Assembly (NCBI GenBank): GCA_022565335.1 | Contig: JAIUMY010000017.1 | Location: 1-42,351 of the forward strand | Reading direction: 5' to 3' | Origin: Opitutales bacterium | GTDB taxonomy: Bacteria > Verrucomicrobiota > Verrucomicrobiia > Opitutales > T3Sed10-336 | DNA length: 42,351 nt | Shown: piece after piece, positions 16,841 through 23,297 of the stretch | How the letters are laid out: each line of letters opens with the position of its first letter | How positions within the stretch are numbered: the first letter of the stretch is position 1 | The notes under the pieces: generated by a model | What the model saw: the letters and a program-made list of their open reading frames with translations, nothing else | Told to the model about the DNA's origin: nothing | Databases searched by the model: none | Made by a program: the position numbers and the translations under genes

Positions 16841-17448
16841 TGGCCAGGGATACCCAACCCAATTGGACAGACGACGAGACTAAACCCACGCCCCTTGAAA
16901 AACTTTTTCAAAGAGCGTGGAGGTATCGCATCTTTTGGGTTTTGGCCCTAATCGTCGCAATCCTTGATCAGTTCACCAAAACCTGGGTCACCCTAACCCT
17001 GCCTTTGGGATCCTACCATCCTCCCCACCGCATTGATGTACTTGAGGGGTTCTTTCACATTGTCCATGTATCCAATACCGGAGCCGCCTGGGGCATTCTT
17101 CAAGGATGGAGTTTCTTCCTCGCCTTGTTTTCCCTCCTTTGCCTGGTTCTTATTTATATTTTCCGCGGCGCCCTGCACTTATCCCGGACTCCCTGCCAAT
17201 GGGCTTTCGGTCTGTTGGTCGGTGGCGTCATCGGGAACCTCGTCGATCGGATTCTCCGCGGACATGTGATCGACTTTTTGGATTTTCATTTGGGCAGTTA
17301 CGCGTGGCCCGCTTTCAATATCGCCGATGCCGGAATATTTTGCGGGGTGGGCATATACCTGTATTATAGCTTTTTTCTCGAACAGCGTTATCCCCCCCAC
17401 AATTCCCCAAGACGAAAAAAGACTGAAGAAAATTCCCTTAACCCTTAA
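16840..17448 (+). CDS. lspA: Lipoprotein signal peptidase II
   Basis: LspA removes the signal peptide of diacylated prolipoproteins in the inner membrane. The product is 202 residues with four hydrophobic segments at about 33-50, 90-108, 121-137 and 158-178. The conserved motifs are present: LDQFTK around 42-47, VSNTGAAWG at 77-85, GNLVDRI at 132-138 with catalytic Asp136, and FNIADAG at 159-165 with catalytic Asp163. The N-terminal 30 residues are a hydrophilic extension and the C-terminus is basic. The ATG at 16840 overlaps the preceding stop by one base; the TTG just before it is less likely. An OmlA-like lipoprotein at 39761-40201 would be one client. Confidence 0.95.
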   Translation: MARDTQPNWTDDETKPTPLEKLFQRAWRYRIFWVLALIVAILDQFTKTWVTLTLPLGSYHPPHRIDVLEGFFHIVHVSNTGAAWGILQGWSFFLALFSLLCLVLIYIFRGALHLSRTPCQWAFGLLVGGVIGNLVDRILRGHVIDFLDFHLGSYAWPAFNIADAGIFCGVGIYLYYSFFLEQRYPPHNSPRRKKTEENSLNP

Positions 17449-17514
17449 CCCTTTCCGTCCATTACTAAAAAACATCTCTTTCAACGCACCCTGAAAACCG
17501 ACGAAATTTACGAC

Positions 17515-18813
17515 TTGGTGGTTTGCGGTGGCGGCCCCGCCGGTTGCGCTGCCGCAGTGCAAGCCGCCCGCCTGGGCTTGCGGACCCTGCTTCTGGAAAG
17601 CACCGCCAACCTCGGCGGTATGGGCACCTCCGCCTACGTTTCCCAATGGTCGCATTGCGCCAACGGTGAACATCCGGTTATCGGGGGCTTTATTCTTGAA
17701 TTGATAGAGGATTTGTTTCGCCGTGGCCACCTGCAGCCCGGCGTGACCGAGGAACGGTGGACCCGTGACTACAACCGGGGGTTTGGCTTCGACCCCGAAG
17801 CCTTGAAAAGATTGCTCGACGAGAAATGTCTGGACGCCGGGGTGGAAATCCGCTTTTTCAGCCGCATTGTGGATGCCGAAGTGGACCCCAAACAAAAGAC
17901 CATCCAGGGGCTTATCACCCATGACGTCGAAGGCTTGCGCTTTATTCCGGCACGGACGGTCATTGATGCCACCGGCGATGCCGTGGTCGCCGATGCCGCC
18001 GCCATCCCCTATGAGCAAGCTGGCCGCGAGACCCAGCACATCATGCCTCCCACCCTTTGCGGTTTGGTCGGGGATGTTGATTTCACCTCCTTCGATCGCC
18101 GCCGCGACCAGGAAGCCGCCCTAGAGAAAGCGTTGGACGAAAATTTCTTCAGCCAGCCCGACCGCCATGTGCCCGGCCTCTTCCGGGCGGGAGAAACCCA
18201 TGGTACGTTGAATGCCGGGCACCTTTTCAAAACCGATGCGGTAAGCACCCAAAGTCTGAGTCAGGCCCTCATCAAAGGCCGGAAATTGGCCGAGGAATAT
18301 ACCGACTTTCATCGAAACTATTTATCCGGTTGTGAAAAAGCACGACTCCTGACTACTGGCCACCTCCTCGGCGTGCGGGAATCCCGTAGAGTGGTGGGGG
18401 AATACTCCCTGAATATCGATGACTACCTTGCCCGACGAACCTTTCCGGACCAAATCGCCATTTATTGCAAGCAAGTTGACATCCATGTGTACGACCTGTC
18501 GGAGGAAGAGTACCAACGATACCATGAGGAATTCAACAACCCAAAACGCCTTCTCCAACCGGGCGAATACTTCGGCGTCCCCTACCGGATTCTCGTTCCC
18601 CAGGGCTGGAAAAACCTCTGGGTAGCGGGCCGCTGTGCCAGCACCGATGTGAAGGTCAATGGATCCCTGCGGGACCAACCCGCCTGCAGTATGATGGGTC
18701 AAGCGGCCGGAGCGGCGGCCTTTCTGGCCCTTCGCGACAAACAGGATGCCCCCTCGCTCGACACGGAGCATCTCCGCAAACTTCTCCGCGAACACCAAGC
18801 CAATTTACCATGA
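17515..18813 (+). CDS. FAD-dependent oxidoreductase (FAD_oxidored family)
   Basis: The protein has at least 432 residues with a Rossmann FAD site at the N-terminus (DLVVCGGGPAGCAAAVQAAR, then LLLESTANLGGMGT) and the C-terminal FAD-binding VAGRCASTDVKVNGSLR...MGQAAGAAA typical of the PF12831-type family. Substrate unknown. The start is unusual: between the lspA stop and the GGGPAG motif the frame has no ATG or GTG. TTG at 17515 would cut into the first beta strand, so translation may begin upstream at CTG 17491 or ATT 17461, with the frame open from 17449. The stop overlaps the start of the next gene (ATGA), so the pair probably acts in one short oxidation pathway. Confidence 0.85.
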   Translation: MVVCGGGPAGCAAAVQAARLGLRTLLLESTANLGGMGTSAYVSQWSHCANGEHPVIGGFILELIEDLFRRGHLQPGVTEERWTRDYNRGFGFDPEALKRLLDEKCLDAGVEIRFFSRIVDAEVDPKQKTIQGLITHDVEGLRFIPARTVIDATGDAVVADAAAIPYEQAGRETQHIMPPTLCGLVGDVDFTSFDRRRDQEAALEKALDENFFSQPDRHVPGLFRAGETHGTLNAGHLFKTDAVSTQSLSQALIKGRKLAEEYTDFHRNYLSGCEKARLLTTGHLLGVRESRRVVGEYSLNIDDYLARRTFPDQIAIYCKQVDIHVYDLSEEEYQRYHEEFNNPKRLLQPGEYFGVPYRILVPQGWKNLWVAGRCASTDVKVNGSLRDQPACSMMGQAAGAAAFLALRDKQDAPSLDTEHLRKLLREHQANLP

Positions 18814-19757
18814 GCCAATCCTCTCCGAAAATCGTTGTTCTTGATGGATACACCCTCAATCCCGGCGACCTTTCATGGGCTGACTTGGAAGCCATCGGAC
18901 CCTGCACCATTCACGGGCACACCCCAAGCGATCAAATCGAAGCTCGCAGTAAGGATGCCGATATTCTGCTCACCAACAAAACGCCACTCGCCGCCGGAGT
19001 TCTGCAAAAATGTCCCAACCTCCGCTATATTGGCGTCCTGGCCACCGGCTACAATGTGGTGGATACCCAGGCGGCCAAGCAGAAAGGGATTCCCGTAACC
19101 AATATTCCCGGTTATGGCTCTGATTCCGTGGCCCAGCATACCATGGCCCTATTGCTTGAGCTGGCCCGTGGGGTTGGCCAGCATTCGGAAAGCGTACGCT
19201 CGGGCGAGTGGAGCAACCAGGTCCATTTTTGCTACTGGAAAACTCCACAATGGGAACTAACCGGAAAAACCATCGGTATTGTCGGGCGGGGGGCGATCGG
19301 GCAAGCGGTCGCTCGCCTCGCTGAGGCTTTCGGAATGAAAGTGCGTTTTATCACCCGCCAGGGAGGTGAAGCCGAAAAGAAAGAAATCTTCGCCCAAGCC
19401 GATGTGCTCAGTCTGCATTGCCCCCTCACTCCGGAAACGGAAAACCTGATCAACGCCGAAAGTCTTGGTTGGATGAAAAAAGGCGCCTTTTTGCTCAATA
19501 CCAGCCGCGGACCCTTACTTGATGAGTCAGCCGTGGCCGGGGCCCTGCGTGCCGGAACGCTGGCCGGGGTTGCCGTTGATGTCCTGCGCCGCGAACCGCC
19601 CTCCCCCGACAACCCCCTCTTGTCCGCACCGAATTGCTTGATTACACCTCATTTGGCCTGGGCCACCAAAGAGGCCCGACAAAGATTGATGGATATTGCA
19701 GTACAGAACATCAAAAATTTTCTGGCGGGCTCCCCGGAGAATGTGGTGAACCTCTGA
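18810..19757 (+). CDS. D-2-hydroxyacid dehydrogenase, glycerate/hydroxypyruvate dehydrogenase-like
   Basis: The 315-residue protein is an NAD(P)-dependent D-2-hydroxyacid dehydrogenase. The N-terminus IVVLDGYTLNPGDLSWADLE is the typical opening of glycerate dehydrogenases. The cofactor domain has GIVGRGAIGQAVARLAEAFG, and the catalytic residues appear as Arg in NTSRGPLLDE, Glu in DVLRREPPSPDNPLL and His in ITPHLAWAT. The likely reaction is hydroxypyruvate/D-glycerate or glyoxylate/glycolate interconversion. It overlaps the FAD oxidoreductase gene by four bases (ATGA). A short dyad TTGCGC-TT-GCGCAA follows the gene but has no T-run. Confidence 0.9.
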   Translation: MSQSSPKIVVLDGYTLNPGDLSWADLEAIGPCTIHGHTPSDQIEARSKDADILLTNKTPLAAGVLQKCPNLRYIGVLATGYNVVDTQAAKQKGIPVTNIPGYGSDSVAQHTMALLLELARGVGQHSESVRSGEWSNQVHFCYWKTPQWELTGKTIGIVGRGAIGQAVARLAEAFGMKVRFITRQGGEAEKKEIFAQADVLSLHCPLTPETENLINAESLGWMKKGAFLLNTSRGPLLDESAVAGALRAGTLAGVAVDVLRREPPSPDNPLLSAPNCLITPHLAWATKEARQRLMDIAVQNIKNFLAGSPENVVNL

Positions 19758-19817
19758 CCCTAAGGTAAGGCTTGCGCTTGCGCAACGCCGGCGAGGGGTG
19801 AACGATGAAAGCGCGGC

Positions 19818-20393
19818 TCAAGGTGACGGCAAAAAAGCATCCCGGTTTGCTTTCAAGGGCTGAACGGGCGGCAAGGGACATTCCGGAAAATCTTCCGCGA
19901 CCTGCTGCCGGAAAGCTTCATCGGCGTAGTATTGCAAATGCAGTAGAGAAGGATCCGGTTGGGCCTTGGTAGGGTATTCATCCATATCAAAGTGACAACA
20001 ACCACCGGGCGCGGGAAGCAAAAGCCGCTTGGGCAATATTTCCCGACAAAGCATCTCATAAAACTCTTCATCGGTGAGATGATCGGTATAATCAAAAAAG
20101 ACGCGAAGTTCCCCAAGAGCTTGCACCAGCTGCCAAAGAAGATCTCCTACCGGACTTTTTTGCTCGACTGGCAAGGTAAAGCCCTTTTCTGCGGAAAGAT
20201 GTTCCCTGAGAGTTTTTTCCTCGCCTTGCTCAAAAGCCAACGCCCGCTCCCAAACCTGTCGCTGCTCGACCAGCGACAGTCCGGACAAAGGCAACCGGGC
20301 AACCGGTTGACCTAAAACCTTTTCCGCTTGGGCACGTAAAGTTCCAAGGGCCAGAAGAGTATCGAGAGGAGAATCGTGGGAGAATGAGTTCAT
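19818..20393 (-). CDS. Conserved hypothetical protein with a CCH(x)D patch
   Basis: The product is 191 residues; I do not recognise it. The N-terminal half (1-100) looks helical. The region 99-140 holds the most distinctive sequence: FFDYTDHLTDEEFYEMLCREILPKR, then LLLPAPGGCCHFDMDEYP. The clustered Cys132, Cys133, His134, Asp136 and Asp138 could form a metal site or structural core, but that is only inference. No signal peptide or membrane segment. It starts with ATG at 20393, diverging from the WYL regulator with 187 bases between starts, and converges with the glycerate-type dehydrogenase gene. Confidence 0.7.
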   Translation of the reverse strand: MNSFSHDSPLDTLLALGTLRAQAEKVLGQPVARLPLSGLSLVEQRQVWERALAFEQGEEKTLREHLSAEKGFTLPVEQKSPVGDLLWQLVQALGELRVFFDYTDHLTDEEFYEMLCREILPKRLLLPAPGGCCHFDMDEYPTKAQPDPSLLHLQYYADEAFRQQVAEDFPECPLPPVQPLKANRDAFLPSP

Positions 20394-20455
20394 GGCAATG
20401 CGGGGTTTTATTTAGGCCTTTCTTTCTACTCGTTCTGAGGTATCCGGTCAATGTT

Positions 20456-20508
20456 CTTTTTCGGTTTTTCCTTAATATCGTATTTTTTATGAGGTAAAAA
20501 CCAAAAAG
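20456..20508 (+). promoter_or_regulatory. Inverted repeat and shared promoter motif upstream of the WYL regulator
   Basis: Arms CTTTTTCGGTTTTTCCT (20456-20472) and AGGTAAAAACCAAAAAG (20492-20508) are reverse complements apart from two one-base indels. In the centre and right arm lie AATATCGTATT (20474-20484) and ATGAGGTAAA (20489-20498). Both recur, in the same order relative to the gene, upstream of the MFS gene at 22747-22769. The dyad ends 72 bases before the regulator's ATG and is a good candidate operator for autoregulation. Confidence 0.5.
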
Positions 20509-20580
20509 AGTGCTCATGTGTTCATTTAATTCTTGCCTCTTTCCATGTCTTTCCCAAGGATTCGGAAAATCTTACTTACT

Positions 20581-21408
20581 ATGAATACTGAATTAGGTAA
20601 ATGGAGCGAACGTCAACGCCTGGCCTTTATCGAAAGAATGCTTTTCTGGAGAGGCTACATCAATCGCAAGGACGTCATTGATTACTTTGGGATATCCCCT
20701 CCCCAAGCGACCAATGATCTGGTGCATTACACCACTCTTAACCCGGAAGGCTGCCGCTACAACGTGCGCAAGCGCCGCTACGAAACAACGGATACCATGG
20801 AGCCTCGCCTTATCCATCCCGACTTCGGACGGGACACCGAATTCCTGGGCAGTCAGATAAGGCCCCAACCGGACATTCCCTTCATCCTCGAGCCTACCCT
20901 TCCCATAAGAACCGCCAGCATCCCGGTGGCCAGGGAACTTTGCCAGGCCGTCCACCGCAAACAATCCATTGAAATACAGTATTGGTCGGTAAACTCCGGA
21001 TCGGCCCTATGGCGGCGAATCACTCCCCGGGGATTTGCGCATGATGGCCTTCGCTGGCATGTCCGCGCCTGGTGCCACCAAAATGAGGATTTCCGGGATT
21101 TTGTCATCGGCCGCATGAAAGGCACCCGCGATCCCGAACCAAGTCCGGAAGCCGACCGCATTGATGATGATTGGGTATCGGAAGTTTGCCTGCACCTGCG
21201 CCCGAACCCGGCTGAGCAGGACAATGTTCGCAAAGCCATTGCCATGGACTACGGCATGAGAGCACAAAAGCTTACCTTACGGGTACCCCGTGCCATGCTG
21301 GTCTATACCGCTCGGCGAATGGGTTTCATAAAAGAACCTACCCCCGCTAACCTCCCCATGCTCAACGAGCTGAAACAGCTTGAATGGTACAAGTTGTCGA
21401 ATAAGTAA
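20581..21408 (+). CDS. WYL-domain transcriptional regulator, CapW/BrxR-like
   Basis: The protein is 275 residues with the three-part layout of CapW/BrxR repressors: winged HTH (about 9-75), WYL ligand domain (about 110-185) and a C-terminal dimer region (about 190-275). The opening WSERQRLAFIERMLFWRGYI, DYFGISPPQATNDLVHY and RRYETTDTMEPRLI match that family well. The WYL motif is replaced by RWH around 158-160 followed by VRAWC, as often in BrxR types. Relatives repress BREX or CBASS defence loci and sense nucleic-acid-like ligands; none of those genes is visible here. I start it at the ATG at 20581; ATG 20545 is also possible, and neither has a clear ribosome site. A dyad lies upstream and a terminator-like hairpin follows. 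Confidence 0.85.
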   Translation: MNTELGKWSERQRLAFIERMLFWRGYINRKDVIDYFGISPPQATNDLVHYTTLNPEGCRYNVRKRRYETTDTMEPRLIHPDFGRDTEFLGSQIRPQPDIPFILEPTLPIRTASIPVARELCQAVHRKQSIEIQYWSVNSGSALWRRITPRGFAHDGLRWHVRAWCHQNEDFRDFVIGRMKGTRDPEPSPEADRIDDDWVSEVCLHLRPNPAEQDNVRKAIAMDYGMRAQKLTLRVPRAMLVYTARRMGFIKEPTPANLPMLNELKQLEWYKLSNK

Positions 21409-21410
21409 CT

Positions 21411-21431
21411 AAATCCGAGTAAGGATTTTTT
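21411..21431 (+). terminator. Probable intrinsic terminator after the WYL gene
   Basis: AAATCC, six-base loop, GGATTT and a run of Ts (21426-21431) directly follow the stop codon. The stem is only 6 bp. A second hairpin, TGCCGCA/TGCGGCA at 21442-21467, follows and may help separate this gene from the convergent MFS gene. Confidence 0.5.
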
Positions 21432-21478
21432 GGGTCCCTCGTGCCGCAGCCACCCTGAAATGCGGCATTTAGGATAAA

Positions 21479-22723
21479 TCATTTCCTTTCACCGGCTTCT
21501 GACTCGCCGGTGAGCCCGTCGGTATTTTTTTGCTGATTCGGCAGGAAGAGCCAAAGCATGAAGCAGGAGACGGTCGTCAACAGACCCGCATAGAAATAGA
21601 TCGAAAGCAGACTGTTTTCCGCCAAGGAACCAGCCCACAGGTGCCCGACGACCCGTGAACTGCCGGCAATGGCCATGGTATAGAAACCCTGAATCGAGCT
21701 GCGGAAATGATCACCGGCTAAGCTGTTGAGGAAAAGAACCGGCCCGACTTGCAGAGCGATAACCACCATTCCGTGGAAAATCTGGCTGACAACGGCCATG
21801 CCGACCGTGGGAAATGCCGCCAGGAGAAACATTCGTAGCGCCGTCAAGGCCATGGCGATGACCAAAAGACGGCGAAGTCCCAGCTTCCGCAGGGCCCAAC
21901 CGAAGCCCAGAATGAAAACAATCTCCACCACCACACCAATATTGAAAACCAATCCTGCGGATCGCTCGCTGAGTCCAATTTCGCGAGTGAGGTAGAGAGG
22001 ATAAAACCCGAAGTACGCGGCCGACCCAAGATGAGCTAAAAACAGGGCTATGCCGATAACGACCATGCGGGGATTGGCGAAAACGCGAATGGCTTCCATC
22101 GTTGGCAGGGCTCGTTTTTCCCCTTTTTGTTGTTTCATTGCTGGGGCCGCCACGAAGGATGGCAACCGTAGAGTATTCAGGTATCCCAGTACCCCCACGA
22201 ACGCGGCGACATACAAAATGACCACCGTTGAGGCCCCCCACCAAAACAAAACGAATAAAAACAAGCTGGGGACGATGAATCCGATGGTGCCCCAAACCCG
22301 GACCTGATGGTAAGGCGTTTCCGGAAGACCTCTTTTCCTTCGCCCCTTTTGCACGGAAAAATTCAAACCGTCCTGCAACGGGATGACCGATACAAACAAT
22401 AACATGTGCAAACCGAGAAAAACAAAAGCGGCCCAGGGCGTTCCCCACCAAGCCAAGGCCAACATGCAGGCAGTCGATCCCAAAAAGATCCAGGATAAGA
22501 GCCTCTTTCCACCGAAACGGGAATCGGCCAAACCCGTGATCAGAAGCGGCGAAATGACGATGGCCATACTTGAGAGTGCCAGAAGTTGCCCGATAACACT
22601 CTCCCGCAGACCTACTTCCTCGCGTAGATAGATTACCAAATAGGGCAATAAACATCCGATAAAAGCATAGGATAGAAAGAACTGTGTTCTTACCGGATAA
22701 AAGTCCTGAAAGTAATTTTTCAT
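21479..22723 (-). CDS. MFS transporter (MFS_1-like / nucleoside-symporter-like)
   Basis: A 414-residue inner-membrane transporter with about twelve hydrophobic segments. Marks of the superfamily are GLADSRFGGKRLL between helices 2 and 3 and RVWGTIGFIVPSLFLF near helix 5, the latter seen in MFS_1-like and NupG-like proteins. The central loop (around residues 190-210) is basic and polar, as expected between the two six-helix halves. The C-terminal tail is hydrophilic. The substrate cannot be read from sequence; sugars or nucleosides are the common substrates of these subfamilies. ATG at 22723. The gene converges with the WYL regulator and shares a promoter motif with it, so the regulator may control it. 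Confidence 0.87.
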   Translation of the reverse strand: MKNYFQDFYPVRTQFFLSYAFIGCLLPYLVIYLREEVGLRESVIGQLLALSSMAIVISPLLITGLADSRFGGKRLLSWIFLGSTACMLALAWWGTPWAAFVFLGLHMLLFVSVIPLQDGLNFSVQKGRRKRGLPETPYHQVRVWGTIGFIVPSLFLFVLFWWGASTVVILYVAAFVGVLGYLNTLRLPSFVAAPAMKQQKGEKRALPTMEAIRVFANPRMVVIGIALFLAHLGSAAYFGFYPLYLTREIGLSERSAGLVFNIGVVVEIVFILGFGWALRKLGLRRLLVIAMALTALRMFLLAAFPTVGMAVVSQIFHGMVVIALQVGPVLFLNSLAGDHFRSSIQGFYTMAIAGSSRVVGHLWAGSLAENSLLSIYFYAGLLTTVSCFMLWLFLPNQQKNTDGLTGESEAGERK

Positions 22724-22746
22724 ACAAAAAAATTTATAAACCGCAA

Positions 22747-22773
22747 TTTACCTCATGGAATATCGTATTAATT
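22747..22773 (-). promoter_or_regulatory. Second copy of the shared motif, upstream of the MFS gene
   Basis: On the minus strand this reads TTAATACGATATT, then CC, then ATGAGGTAAA, and the MFS start codon follows 23 bases later. The plus strand shows the exact 11-mer AATATCGTATT (22759-22769), also at 20474-20484, and TTTACCTCAT (22747-22756), the reverse complement of ATGAGGTAAA at 20489-20498. Same order and similar spacing in front of both genes suggest a common regulator. Confidence 0.45.
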
Positions 22774-22785
22774 TTGTATAAAAGA

Positions 22786-22815
22786 AAAACCTCCCTACTG
22801 AAGGGAGGTTTTTTT
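22786..22815 (-). terminator. Intrinsic terminator of the coiled-coil/HTH gene
   Basis: A clean hairpin with arms AACCTCCC and GGGAGGTT and a 7-nt loop is flanked by A-runs on one side and T-runs on the other, so it can act on both strands. It lies 22 bases after the minus-strand gene ending at 22838, which is the gene it most likely serves. It also insulates the MFS promoter. Confidence 0.85.
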
Positions 22816-22837
22816 ATAAAAAAGAAAGATAAAAAAC

Positions 22838-23179
22838 TTAGGAGCGTTTTTTCACTAACCCTAAATCCTGTTTGATATTTTGCACGGAGGCCGTGGATAT
22901 ACCGAATTCCCGGGCCACTTGACTTCCACTGGCGCCGCCCCGGAGGGCCTCCCCTATTTTTTCCCGCAGTTCGGGGGTGATCCGTCCCCGGCCTTTCCCT
23001 TTGGTGGCGCTTTTCCGGCCAGCAGCCGCTTCCAGCTCGCTGATCAATTCATCGATACTGTTGAGCCCGACCTGCTTATGCAGGCTCAGCAATTCGGCTT
23101 TGCGCTGTTCGGCGGCCTGCTTTTCGAGCTCTGCCAGTTCTTGTTTTTTTCTTTCAATTTCTTGGTGTATGTTGTCCAT
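22838..23179 (-). CDS. Small H-NS-like coiled-coil protein with C-terminal HTH
   Basis: The protein has 113 residues. Residues 1-52 are a strongly predicted coiled coil (EIERKKQELAELEKQAAEQRKAELL, in the style of the H-NS/MvaT oligomerisation region). Residues 55-66 are a basic linker, RKSATKGKGRGR, resembling the DNA-contacting GRGR of H-NS. Residues 68-104 form a helix-turn-helix of the resolvase/Hin type (ITPELREKIGEALRGG, SQVAREFGISTASVQNIKQ). The combination suggests an oligomerising DNA-binding protein, perhaps a nucleoid protein or silencer; this is inference. I start it at the ATG at 23179; the longer frame adds a hydrophobic stretch over the promoter. A perfect palindrome lies upstream and a strong terminator downstream, so it is its own transcription unit. 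Confidence 0.8.
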   Translation of the reverse strand: MDNIHQEIERKKQELAELEKQAAEQRKAELLSLHKQVGLNSIDELISELEAAAGRKSATKGKGRGRITPELREKIGEALRGGASGSQVAREFGISTASVQNIKQDLGLVKKRS

Positions 23180-23229
23180 AGGAAAATTCAATAATGGGAT
23201 AATTGCAGAAGTAAGCAAATCAAAATGTA

Positions 23230-23248
23230 GATTTACCATTGGTAAATC
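23230..23248. promoter_or_regulatory. Perfect 19-bp palindrome upstream of the coiled-coil/HTH gene
   Basis: GATTTACC, ATT and GGTAAATC form a perfect 8-bp dyad with a 3-bp centre, the geometry of a dimer operator. It sits 51-69 bases before the ATG at 23179. Its core GGTAAA also occurs in the ATGAGGTAAA motifs before the WYL and MFS genes. Autoregulation or shared control is inferred. Confidence 0.6.
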
Positions 23249-23297
23249 CCGATAAAACGACCCTTCCCGAAAACTTTAAACCAGGAAGCTTATAAAT

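Noticed and set aside
20581-22723. BREX/CBASS defence island suggested by the WYL regulator
   Set aside because: No cyclase, effector, methylase or PglZ/BrxC-like gene lies on either side.
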